Shown one piece after another: positions 1 through 5,719 of a stretch of DNA of 6,815 nucleotides. The notes under the pieces are model-generated. The model saw nothing but the letters and a program-made list of their open reading frames with translations. It did not search any database and was not told the DNA's origin. Position 1 is the first letter of the stretch. Each line of letters begins with the position of its first letter. The position numbers were made by a program, and so were the translations under genes. The DNA is from an uncultured Bacillaceae bacterium. GTDB taxonomy: Bacteria; Bacillota; Bacilli; Bacillales; Amphibacillaceae. The DNA lies in assembly GCA_945639745.1 (NCBI GenBank), contig CALZEK010000074.1:1-6815 (forward strand), written 5' to 3'.

Positions 1-150
1 AGAAAGTCTGGAGAATATGAAGAAATACAAATTGAAGCGAAAGAAACATTGAAAATTACAACAGAAATAAAAACAATTAAATCACTTAGAGAAAAGTATA
101 ATCTATCTTTAGTAAATGCAAAAGAAATTGTAGATTCAGTAAAAGAATAA
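1..150 (+). CDS. C-terminal fragment of a protein with an L7/L12 C-terminal-like motif
   Basis: An open frame enters from the left edge and gives 49 residues before a TAA stop at 148-150; its start is outside the window. The last 30 or so residues (ending EIKTIKSLREKYNLSLVNAK-EIVDSVKE) follow the pattern of the ribosomal protein L7/L12 C-terminal domain, in which a charged strand is followed by a helix and a loop of the type LREhTGLGLKEAKDLV. It is not rplL itself: the Gly-Leu-Lys-Glu-Ala-Lys signature is degenerate (SLVNAKE) and the protein stops right after the helix, whereas L7/L12 runs on by about 25 residues. Small proteins carrying only this helix-loop-helix piece occur in Firmicutes with no firm function. 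The frame is Lys/Glu-rich with codon use like its neighbours, so it is probably real. Product function is unknown. Confidence 0.55.
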   Translation, partial: RKSGEYEEIQIEAKETLKITTEIKTIKSLREKYNLSLVNAKEIVDSVKE

Positions 151-219
151 ACTAAATATTGCATTGCAAGCTTCATTTTCTCAAGACAGTAAGAATAAAA
201 GTTCAGAATCGAGAATATT

Positions 220-233
220 TGTAAGCGTTTTAA
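220..233 (+). promoter_or_regulatory. cre-like site (candidate CcpA operator) upstream of ahpC
   Basis: TGTAAGCGTTTTAA matches the catabolite-responsive-element consensus TGWAANCGNTNWCA at all positions but one (A instead of C near the 3' end). It lies inside a dyad, AGCGTT-TT-AACGCT (224-237). It sits about 100 bases upstream of the ahpC -35 box and 70 bases after the stop of the upstream gene, so it could act on ahpC from a distance or belong to a promoter not recognised here. The match is seen; CcpA binding is inference. Confidence 0.4.
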
Positions 234-267
234 CGCTAATTATAGCCACAATTTGTAATATATTTCT

Positions 268-298
268 AAAGTATCGGTGTGATAGCTGATGCTTTTTT
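268..298 (+). terminator. candidate intrinsic terminator for the upstream gene
   Basis: AAAGTATCGG (268-277) can pair with the segment at 286-295 (10 pairs, two of them G-T wobbles) around an 8-base loop, and is followed by T through 298. This is weaker than the two perfect terminators further on and lies 118 bases after the upstream stop, but it is the only hairpin-plus-T-run between that gene and the ahpC promoter. Confidence 0.4.
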
Positions 299-331
299 CT
301 TTGCCTTATATAGGTTTCTAAAGCATTTATC

Positions 332-360
332 TTGACGCATGAGTAAATATCTATCATAAT
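332..360 (+). promoter_or_regulatory. ahpCF promoter (sigma-A type)
   Basis: The -35 box TTGACG (332-337, 5 of 6 to consensus) and the -10 box CATAAT (355-360, 5 of 6) are separated by 17 bases, the ideal spacing. Transcription would start near 367, leaving an untranslated leader of about 80 bases before ahpC. The PerR-type palindrome begins 10 bases after the -10 box, so a bound repressor would cover the start site. Confidence 0.75.
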
Positions 361-369
361 AGAGGTAGA

Positions 370-384
370 TTGTAATAATTACAA
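370..384. promoter_or_regulatory. PerR box (peroxide-responsive operator) of ahpCF
   Basis: TTGTAATAATTACAA is a perfect 7-1-7 inverted repeat. It matches the PerR consensus TTATAATNATTATAA at 13 of 15 positions, and the two differences are symmetric (G and C), so the dyad is preserved. It lies at about +4 to +18 of the predicted transcript. PerR repression of ahpCF, relieved by metal-catalysed oxidation of the regulator under peroxide, is established in Bacillus and Staphylococcus. Fur, whose operators are related, is the main alternative binder. Confidence 0.8.
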
Positions 385-431
385 TTAAGTAATTACAACA
401 AATTGTTAAAAGCTATTAGAGCTTAAAATAT

Positions 432-438
432 AGGAGGA
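432..438 (+). promoter_or_regulatory. ahpC ribosome binding site
   Basis: AGGAGGA lies 8 bases before the ATG at 447, a near-perfect anti-16S match. It fixes that ATG rather than the Met at codon 3 as the start. A small hairpin (AAGCT 410-414 with AGCTT 420-424) lies just upstream and leaves the site open. Confidence 0.8.
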
Positions 439-446
439 ATAGATTT

Positions 447-1016
447 ATGTCAATGATTGGAAAGAAAATTGAAGAGTTTGAAGCACAAGCTTATCACACA
501 AGCAAAGGTGAGTTTATTGATGTAAGTGAGAAGAATTTACAAGGACAGTGGAGTGTTGTTTTATTCTACCCTGCTGACTTTACATTTGTATGTCCAACTG
601 AATTAGCAGATCTTCAAGAGCAGTATGCTACATTAAAAGACTTAGGTGCAGAAGTATATTCTGTTTCGACAGACACGCACTTTACACATAAAGCATGGCA
701 CGATCATTCAGATGCAATTAGTACTTTAGAATATATTATGATTGGTGACCCTTCTCAGAAGATTTCACGTATGTTTGATGTACTTGATGAAGAAGCAGGT
801 TTAGCACAGCGTGGAACATTCATCATCGATCCAGATGGTGTTGTACAAGCAGTAGAAATTAACGCAGACGGAATTGGCCGTGATGCAAGTGCGTTAATCG
901 ATAAAATTAAAGCAGCACAATACGTTCGTGAAAATCCAAATGAAGCTTGTCCAGCTAAATGGGAAGAAGGATCTGAAACATTAACACCAAGCCTTGACCT
1001 TGTAGGTAAAATTTAA
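447..1016 (+). CDS. ahpC: Alkyl hydroperoxide reductase subunit C (typical 2-Cys peroxiredoxin)
   Basis: A cytosolic peroxidase that reduces hydrogen peroxide, organic hydroperoxides and peroxynitrite; its disulfide is re-reduced by AhpF. The peroxidatic cysteine is Cys49 in FTFVCPTE, preceded by FYPADF, which contributes the conserved Pro/Thr pocket. The resolving cysteine is Cys168 in NEACPAKW. The stretch [12 protein letters not shown] and the segment GTFIIDPDG are hallmark peroxiredoxin sequence. At 189 residues it has the usual bacterial AhpC length, and the C-terminus (LDLVGKI) matches staphylococcal AhpC as remembered, with no eukaryotic-type YF tail, so it should resist over-oxidation. 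It is the first gene of the operon, under a strong promoter with a PerR box at the start site, and is followed after 15 bases by ahpF. No key residue is missing. Confidence 0.97.
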   Translation: MSMIGKKIEEFEAQAYHTSKGEFIDVSEKNLQGQWSVVLFYPADFTFVCPTELADLQEQYATLKDLGAEVYSVSTDTHFTHKAWHDHSDAISTLEYIMIGDPSQKISRMFDVLDEEAGLAQRGTFIIDPDGVVQAVEINADGIGRDASALIDKIKAAQYVRENPNEACPAKWEEGSETLTPSLDLVGKI

Positions 1017-1022
1017 GGAGAG
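1014..1022 (+). promoter_or_regulatory. ahpF ribosome binding site overlapping the ahpC stop codon
   Basis: The sequence TAAGGAGAG contains both the ahpC stop (TAA, 1014-1016) and the ahpF Shine-Dalgarno core (AAGGAG, 1015-1020), 11 bases before the ATG at 1032. Ribosomes terminating on ahpC sit on the ahpF initiation site, which suggests translational coupling of the two subunits. Confidence 0.7.
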
Positions 1023-1031
1023 CGATTTAAT

Positions 1032-2609
1032 ATGATATTAGATGAAGCATTAAAAGGGCAGTTAGCTCAATATCTTGAAATGCTAGAGAACGATATAGAC
1101 ATTAAGGTGAGCACAAGTGATGATGAAACATCTAGAAACATGATGGAATTAGTTCAAACATTATCATCTATGTCGCCTAAAATAAAAGTAGAAGAGACTG
1201 AACTTAAAAGAACGCCAAGTTTTAGTGTCAATCGAAAAAACGAAGACACTGGTATCGTGTTTGCAGGCGTTCCTCTTGGTCAAGAGTTCACTTCATTAAT
1301 ACTAGCACTCTTACAAGTAAGTGGTCGAGCACCAAAAATTGATGAAGATTTAGCTGAAAAAGTTAAAAATCTTGATGAAGAACTTAATTTTGAAACGTAT
1401 ATAAGTTTAAGTTGTCAAGTATGTCCAGAAGTTGTTCAAGCATTAAACATTATGAGTGTTTTAAATCCTAAAATAACTCATACGATGGTTGATGGAGCAG
1501 TTTTCAAAGATGAAGTAGATAAGTTAAATATTAGAGCAGTTCCATCTGCATACCTAAATGGTGAACCATTTGGAGACGGTTGGATGACTGTAGAAGAAAT
1601 CTTGTCTAAATTAATTGGTGGACCTGATGCTTCTGAATTTGATGAAAAAGAGCCGTTTGACATGCTTGTAGTTGGTGGTGGTCCAGGTGGAGCGAGCGCA
1701 GCAGTCTATGGTGCACGTAAAGGAATCCGTACGGGTGTTGTTGCTGAACGCTTTGGTGGTCAAGTTCTTGATACAGCAACAATTGAGAATTTCATTGCTA
1801 CTAAACGTATAGACGGTCCACAACTTGCTAATCAGCTTGAAGAGCATGTAAAAGACTATGATGTAGATATTATGAACTTGCAAAAAGCAACAAGTTTAGA
1901 TAAAAAAGATAAGTTCATTGAAATTGGACTTGAAAATGGTGCTTCATTAAAGAGTAAATCTGTTATTATTGCAACAGGTGCTCGTTGGCGCACAATTAAT
2001 GTTCCAGGCGAAGAAGAATTCCGTAACAATGGTGTAGCTTACTGTCCGCACTGTGATGGACCATTGTTTGCAGGAAAAGAAGTAGCTGTAATTGGCGGTG
2101 GTAACTCTGGAGTCGAAGCGGCAATTGATCTTGCAGCGATTACAGAACATGTAACTATTCTAGAGTACTCAGACGCAATGAAAGCTGACTCTGTCTTACT
2201 TGATCGTCTGCACAGCCTTGAAAATGTTACACCAATCTTAAATGCACAAACAAAAGAAATTACCGGAACAGATACTGTAGATGGTTTGACATATGTTGAT
2301 CGTGAAACGAATGAAGAAAAACATATTGACTTAGCAGGTGTCTTTATTCAAATTGGACTAGTGCCAAATACTGACTGGCTAGGAGATACAGTTGAACGTA
2401 ACGAGTATGGTGAAATAATGATCGATAAACATGGTGCAACAAATGTTCCAGGTGTTTATGCGGCAGGGGATTGTACAGATATTCCTTATAACCAAATTAT
2501 CACATCTATGGGAGCAGGTTCGCTTGCATCATTAAGTGCTTCAGATTATTTAGTGCGTCACACTGAATCATCTGAAGATAAGCGTGAAAAAGAATTGGTT
2601 GAAAAATAA
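1032..2609 (+). CDS. ahpF: Alkyl hydroperoxide reductase subunit F (NADH-dependent flavoprotein)
   Basis: It passes electrons from NADH through FAD and two cysteine pairs to AhpC in the cytosol. The N-terminal tandem thioredoxin-fold domain (about residues 1-195) carries the Cys128-Cys131 pair (SCQVCPE) that reduces AhpC. The thioredoxin-reductase-like part follows: an FAD-binding GGGPGG at 215-220, the redox pair Cys338-Cys341 in CPHCDGP, the NAD(H)-binding GGGNSG at 355-360, and the FAD-contacting GVYAAGDC near 474-481. All expected redox residues are present. At 525 residues it is slightly longer than the roughly 507-521 usual for the family; the excess is a charged tail (after DYLVRH) with no recognised motif. 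It is co-transcribed with ahpC and ends at a perfect terminator, so I expect the same PerR control. Confidence 0.97.
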   Translation: MILDEALKGQLAQYLEMLENDIDIKVSTSDDETSRNMMELVQTLSSMSPKIKVEETELKRTPSFSVNRKNEDTGIVFAGVPLGQEFTSLILALLQVSGRAPKIDEDLAEKVKNLDEELNFETYISLSCQVCPEVVQALNIMSVLNPKITHTMVDGAVFKDEVDKLNIRAVPSAYLNGEPFGDGWMTVEEILSKLIGGPDASEFDEKEPFDMLVVGGGPGGASAAVYGARKGIRTGVVAERFGGQVLDTATIENFIATKRIDGPQLANQLEEHVKDYDVDIMNLQKATSLDKKDKFIEIGLENGASLKSKSVIIATGARWRTINVPGEEEFRNNGVAYCPHCDGPLFAGKEVAVIGGGNSGVEAAIDLAAITEHVTILEYSDAMKADSVLLDRLHSLENVTPILNAQTKEITGTDTVDGLTYVDRETNEEKHIDLAGVFIQIGLVPNTDWLGDTVERNEYGEIMIDKHGATNVPGVYAAGDCTDIPYNQIITSMGAGSLASLSASDYLVRHTESSEDKREKELVEK

Positions 2610-2613
2610 TTTT

Positions 2614-2652
2614 AAAAAACACTTCTTAGTTATAACTAAGAAGTGTTTTTTT
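2614..2652. terminator. Bidirectional intrinsic terminator between ahpF and the tetR-type gene
   Basis: Bases 2614-2651 form a perfect 38-base palindrome with centre TTAGTTATAACTAA. The stem GC core is CACTTCTTAG/CTAAGAAGTG, flanked by an A-run on the left and a T-run (2646-2652) on the right. It therefore reads as hairpin plus U-tract on both strands. It lies 4 bases after the ahpF stop and 10 bases beyond the stop of the convergent regulator, so it serves both genes. Confidence 0.93.
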
Positions 2653-2662
2653 ATGCTAATTA

Positions 2663-3316
2663 TTAAATGTTCTTTAAGTAATCAAGTATAATTTTTTTCA
2701 ATAATTTTAATTGTTCTTCGGGTTCTAAATCAAGTTCTATAAAAAAAATATCTTTTTGAATGGATAGTTTTCTAGCAAAAGTAGCAAAAGTATTTATTAA
2801 TGTAATTAAAGATTTTTCGATATCGATATCTTTACGAATTGAATTATCTTTTGTTGCTTGATTTAAGATGCTGGCATAAGTTTTTGAGATTTCTTGATAT
2901 ACTTCTTTATACATTTCAATATCAGCTATTGGTTGAGTTAATCGCATTGAATAAATTTCGAAGTCTTCAATAATTTTAATGTCATTACCATCGTCAGATA
3001 ATAATTCTTTTAAAAAATAATCAATGAGTGCTTCAATTTTTTCTAAACCAGTTGCTTGCATTTGATTAATATTTTTAAAAAGTTTTAGAAATTTATTAAG
3101 TCTTTTTGTTGCGATTGCAACAGCAATTTGTTCTTTTTTTGGAAAGGTACGAAAAATTGTCGCAACACCTAAATTTGCAGTAGTTGCAATATCTTGCATC
3201 GTAGTTCTTTCAATTCCTTTTTGAGCAAATAAAATTTCTGCCGCATCGAGTATGGAAGCAATACGATACTCTTTCTTTTTTTGTAATTCGCGTTCATATC
3301 GATCCATTGGATTCAT
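2663..3316 (-). CDS. TetR/AcrR-family transcriptional regulator
   Basis: A one-component repressor of the TetR family, 217 residues, normal for the group. The DNA-binding domain is at the N-terminus: helix 1 around 18-33 (RIASILDAAEILFAQKG) and the helix-turn-helix at about 38-58 (TTMQDIATTANLGVATIFRTF, close to the family pattern TTxxIAxxAGVSxGTLYxYF), followed by the KKE start of helix 4. The remaining 150 or so residues are the variable ligand-binding and dimerisation domain, predicted helical, with no family-specific residue recognised, so the ligand is unknown. The first 17 residues are highly charged. The ATG at 3316 is supported by a Shine-Dalgarno AAGAGGG (3324-3330) 7 bases upstream; a Met at codon 4 is less well placed. 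It diverges from the flavoenzyme operon, whose promoter holds a large palindrome, so it is the likely local repressor. Confidence 0.9.
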   Translation of the reverse strand: MNPMDRYERELQKKKEYRIASILDAAEILFAQKGIERTTMQDIATTANLGVATIFRTFPKKEQIAVAIATKRLNKFLKLFKNINQMQATGLEKIEALIDYFLKELLSDDGNDIKIIEDFEIYSMRLTQPIADIEMYKEVYQEISKTYASILNQATKDNSIRKDIDIEKSLITLINTFATFARKLSIQKDIFFIELDLEPEEQLKLLKKIILDYLKNI

Positions 3317-3347
3317 TGAATATCCCTCTTTTTATGGTGTTATTTAT

Positions 3348-3353
3348 ATTATA
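3348..3353 (-). promoter_or_regulatory. Candidate -10 box for the tetR-type gene
   Basis: On the - strand this reads TATAAT, a perfect -10 hexamer, 32 bases before the start codon. No good -35 hexamer lies 15-19 bases upstream; the region there instead contains a small dyad, ATGAT-GGA-ATCAT (3364-3376), which could be an autoregulatory or activator site. The promoter may be weak or need help. Confidence 0.5.
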
Positions 3354-3410
3354 CGCTAAATAAATGATGGAATCATCTTATTTAAAAAATTGATTGTTGA
3401 CTGAAAACAA

Positions 3411-3440
3411 TTGAATTGACTGGATGAAATAGACTATGAT
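3411..3440 (+). promoter_or_regulatory. Promoter of the flavoenzyme-CoxG-like operon
   Basis: The best pair is -35 TTGAAT (3411-3416, 4 of 6) and -10 TATGAT (3435-3440, 5 of 6), 18 bases apart. The -10 box lies entirely inside the 25-base inverted repeat. Transcription would start near 3447, giving a leader of about 90 bases. TTGACT at 3416-3421 is a better -35 hexamer, but its 13-base spacing to this -10 box is too short. Confidence 0.5.
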
Positions 3441-3457
3441 AGTCTGACTATCATAGT
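3433..3457. promoter_or_regulatory. Compound palindromic operator, probable target of the adjacent TetR-type repressor
   Basis: ACTATGATAGTC (3433-3444) and GACTATCATAGT (3446-3457) are exact reverse complements around a single T. Each arm is itself nearly palindromic: GACTAT-G-ATAGTC at 3432-3444 and ACTAT-C-ATAGT at 3447-3457, with centres 14 bases apart. A further ATAGT half-site follows at 3459-3463 and makes an ACTATCA-TAG-TGATAGT dyad (3447-3463). Two abutting palindromes with this geometry could take two repressor dimers, as in QacR-type binding. The site covers the -10 box and the predicted start of the operon. The dyad is seen directly; the binder is inferred from divergence. Confidence 0.8.
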
Positions 3458-3518
3458 GATAGTTACAGTTTAAAGGAAAAATATTTAAAGATTAAATAAT
3501 AAGCATTTTAATAAATGG

Positions 3519-3526
3519 AAGGGGAG
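3519..3526 (+). promoter_or_regulatory. Ribosome binding site of the FAD oxidoreductase gene
   Basis: AAGGGGAG ends 9 bases before the ATG at 3536, a purine-rich match with correct spacing that supports this start. The expected FAD-binding strand also begins about 10 residues in, as it usually does in this family. Confidence 0.65.
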
Positions 3527-3535
3527 TAAAATAAC

Positions 3536-5179
3536 ATGAGTAATGAAAACATTAGTTGGGATGAAGTTGTCGATGTTATAGTTCTTGGAACTGGTGGAGC
3601 AGCTTTAACTGCTGCAACATTAGCACACGATAATGGTGCAGAAGTATTAGTTTTAGAAAAGTCTTCTGAAGTAGGAGGAACAACAGCAATGTCAGGAGGA
3701 GTTCCTTGGATTGCAAATAACCACTACATGGAAGAGGCAAATATCGAAGATTCTAAAGAAAATGCCTTAAAATATATTCAGCGGTTGGGGCATGGTAAAG
3801 AACCAGACTCTTCATTAATAGATGTTTTTCTTGAAGAAGGAAAAAACATGATTAAATACTTGCATGATAATACACCACTTCAATTCGCTATACCGCCATC
3901 TTATGGTGATTATTATGCTAATTTACCAGGTGGAATCGTTGAAGGTCGTTCGTTAGATCCAAAACCATTTCATTTACAAGAGCTAGGTGAGTGGGAACAT
4001 AAAATTCGTCGTAATCCAATTTTCCCGCCATTAACATTAGCTGAAGGTGGAGCAAATAAAAACGAAATAGATTTCGCTGTTATGGGTGAACGAATGGAAA
4101 AAAATATTGCGACGATGGGTCGTGCTTTAATTGGTTCACTGATGAAAGGTTTACTAGATCGCGGTGTCGAAGTTCGAACAGAAACGCCAGGATTCAAGCT
4201 CTATCAAGATGATGAAGGGGCGATTATTGGTCTTCAAGCTGAGCATAATGGAGAAACAATTAATATTGGAACACGTCAGGGTGTTATTATTGCAAGTGGT
4301 GGCTTCGAATGGAATGAAGAATTAGTAAAATCATTCTTACCAGGTCAACCAAAACATCATTTATCACCTCCTTATAACGAAGGTGACGGTTTAGTCATGG
4401 CAATGGAAGTAGGTGCAAAACTTGCTAATATGAGCGATGCATGGTGGTATCCTGCAACACAAGACCCTTCAATTGAATATGAAGGTCGCGTGTTTAATAT
4501 AATTAATAGTCCACGTGCACTTAAACATAGTATTATTGTAAATAGTCTTGGTAACCGCTTTGTAAATGAAGGAACAACATATAAAGATATGCCGCGTAAG
4601 TTTCATTTATATGATGAAGCAACACAAACATATCCAAATGAAGAAAACACATGGATTGTCTTTGATAGTCAATTAAAAGATAATGAGTTAGTTGTGACAA
4701 TCGCAGCGGGTGAAGACGCTCCAGATTGGATGCATGAATCAGAGTCTCTTGAAGAATTAGCTGAAAAGATAGGTGTCGATAAAGAAGGACTTGAAAAAAC
4801 GGTAAGTAAATTTAATGGTTATGTAGCACAAGGTGAAGATCCAGATTTCCATCGTGGAACGACATATTTTGAAGGTATGGGACAAGGTGGGGGTTCACCG
4901 GAACTTAACCTTGGTACAATCGAAAAAGGACCATTTTACGCTATTCCAATCTATTATGGAACAATTGGAACAGCAGGAGGTCCACGTGTTGATAAACATG
5001 GTCAAGTGATTAATGTACGCGATAAAGGAATCACAGGACTTTACGCTGCAGGCAATGCAGCAATGTCTATTTTAGGACCAGCTTATCCAGGTGCAGGATC
5101 TACTATTGGACCTGGTATGACATGGGGCTATTTAGCAGGAAAAGCAATTGCTGAAACTGAAAAACGTGAAATAAAATAA
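3536..5179 (+). CDS. FAD-dependent oxidoreductase, 3-ketosteroid dehydrogenase-like (FAD_binding_2 superfamily)
   Basis: A 547-residue flavoprotein, probably cytosolic: no signal peptide or membrane segment is seen. The N-terminus has the FAD-binding strand-helix-strand with GTGGAA at 18-23 and acidic Glu41, followed by GGTTAMSGG (47-55) and VPWIANN, a signature of 3-ketosteroid Delta1-dehydrogenases and relatives. A second flavin-contact strand reads GVIIASGGFEWN in mid-protein. The C-terminus has GTIGTAGGPRVD (475-486), GLYAAGN (501-507) and YPGAGSTIGPGMTWGYLAG (517-535), the usual closing motifs. The fumarate-reductase subgroup has His-Thr-Met-Gly-Gly where this has GTAGG, so fumarate is an unlikely substrate; Tyr468, Tyr473 and Tyr474 just before it could be active-site residues. 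Desaturation or reduction of a hydrophobic enone-type molecule is inference from family resemblance. It is first in an operon with a CoxG-like gene 28 bases downstream and is controlled from a palindrome-covered promoter. The true substrate is unknown. Confidence 0.85.
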   Translation: MSNENISWDEVVDVIVLGTGGAALTAATLAHDNGAEVLVLEKSSEVGGTTAMSGGVPWIANNHYMEEANIEDSKENALKYIQRLGHGKEPDSSLIDVFLEEGKNMIKYLHDNTPLQFAIPPSYGDYYANLPGGIVEGRSLDPKPFHLQELGEWEHKIRRNPIFPPLTLAEGGANKNEIDFAVMGERMEKNIATMGRALIGSLMKGLLDRGVEVRTETPGFKLYQDDEGAIIGLQAEHNGETINIGTRQGVIIASGGFEWNEELVKSFLPGQPKHHLSPPYNEGDGLVMAMEVGAKLANMSDAWWYPATQDPSIEYEGRVFNIINSPRALKHSIIVNSLGNRFVNEGTTYKDMPRKFHLYDEATQTYPNEENTWIVFDSQLKDNELVVTIAAGEDAPDWMHESESLEELAEKIGVDKEGLEKTVSKFNGYVAQGEDPDFHRGTTYFEGMGQGGGSPELNLGTIEKGPFYAIPIYYGTIGTAGGPRVDKHGQVINVRDKGITGLYAAGNAAMSILGPAYPGAGSTIGPGMTWGYLAGKAIAETEKREIK

Positions 5180-5192
5180 TAAGATATTTATA

Positions 5193-5198
5193 AAGGAG
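5193..5198 (+). promoter_or_regulatory. Ribosome binding site of the CoxG-like gene
   Basis: AAGGAG, 9 bases before the ATG at 5208, lies in the 28-base gap after the oxidoreductase stop. No terminator or promoter fits in this gap, so the two genes share a transcript. Confidence 0.7.
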
Positions 5199-5207
5199 AA
5201 ATTTAAT

Positions 5208-5663
5208 ATGCCAGCTGGAGTTTATGAAACAGAAATTAATGTACCAATTGAAGATGTGTGGGATTTTGTAAGTTCAATTGATAACTGGGCACCTCTTGTT
5301 CCAGGTTATATTACGCATGATGTTATTAATGAAAATGAATCAACATGGGAATTTAAAGGTGATTTAGGTTTTATGAAAAAAACAGTTAAATTAAAGGTTG
5401 ATATTACTGAATGGAGAGAGCCTAATTTAGTAACGTTTGATTTAACAGGTACATCGGATAACTTTAAAGGTGATGGCTATTTCGAAGCTGAAAAGCTAGA
5501 TGATACTAAAACAAAAATGACAGGATCATTGAACATTACAGCCGGTGGTGCAATGGGACCAATGATTAACTCGATTTTAAAAAGTTTTGTACCAAAGACT
5601 TCAGAACAACTTACAATTGCAGTAGCAGATGAGATAGTAAAAGTTAAAGGCGAAAGTAATTAA
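5208..5663 (+). CDS. SRPBCC (START/Bet v1-like) superfamily protein, CoxG-like
   Basis: A small cytosolic protein of 151 residues, the normal size for this fold. The opening strand and helix (YETEINVPIEDVWDFVSSIDNWAPLVPGY) match the start of the CoxG / polyketide-cyclase-like SRPBCC group: a beta strand, then V-P-x-E-x-V-W-x-F, then a helix ending at a Pro-Gly. Alternating strands follow (WEFKGDLGFMKKTVKLKVDITEW, VTFDLTGTSDNFKGDGYFEAEKL, TKMTGSLNITAGG), and the last 35 residues would form the long C-terminal helix that closes the pocket (MINSILKSF to the end). The family binds hydrophobic ligands or, in CoxG, assists CO-dehydrogenase maturation. No CO-dehydrogenase genes are in the window, so the CoxG name denotes fold only. 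Its placement 28 bases after the flavoenzyme suggests it binds or presents that enzyme's substrate or product. No catalytic residue is recognised. Confidence 0.8.
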   Translation: MPAGVYETEINVPIEDVWDFVSSIDNWAPLVPGYITHDVINENESTWEFKGDLGFMKKTVKLKVDITEWREPNLVTFDLTGTSDNFKGDGYFEAEKLDDTKTKMTGSLNITAGGAMGPMINSILKSFVPKTSEQLTIAVADEIVKVKGESN

Positions 5664-5670
5664 ATAAATG

Positions 5671-5707
5671 AAAAGGAAGTGTAGCTTGTGTACACTTCCT
5701 TTTTTTT
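5671..5707. terminator. Intrinsic terminator shared by convergent genes
   Basis: AAAAGGAAGTGTA (5671-5683) pairs perfectly with the segment at 5691-5703 (13 base pairs, 7-base loop), and the T-run extends to 5707. It lies 7 bases after the CoxG-like stop. On the - strand the same stem is followed by a T-rich tract (complement of 5663-5674), so it probably also ends the lactone oxidase gene, whose stop is 12 bases away. Confidence 0.92.
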
Positions 5708-5719
5708 ATTTAAAGGAAA

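Noticed and set aside
224..237. AGCGTT-TT-AACGCT dyad as a transcription terminator
   Set aside because: It has a two-base loop, so the stem cannot close fully, and no T-run follows.
1478..2150. Three open frames on the - strand (1478-1663, 1611-1883, 1947-2150) opposite ahpF
   Set aside because: They lie wholly within ahpF, have no ribosome binding sites, and their translations are low-complexity or Cys/Thr/Asn-rich with no family resemblance.
3397..3402. TTGACT as the -35 box of the flavoenzyme operon
   Set aside because: At the proper 16-18 base distance there is no acceptable -10 hexamer (CTGGAT or similar); the pair ending in TATGAT is better.
3970..4197. Open frame on the - strand opposite the FAD oxidoreductase gene
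   Set aside because: It is fully inside a well-supported gene and its Ser/Pro/Arg-rich translation matches no family.
3536..5179. Naming the flavoprotein as fumarate reductase or as a proven ketosteroid dehydrogenase (kstD)
   Set aside because: The His-Thr-Met-Gly-Gly fumarate-site motif is absent, and the catalytic tyrosines of the steroid enzymes cannot be aligned with certainty by eye.
5208..5663. Naming the SRPBCC gene as a CO dehydrogenase maturation gene (coxG)
   Set aside because: No CO dehydrogenase subunits are nearby and the similarity is at fold level only.
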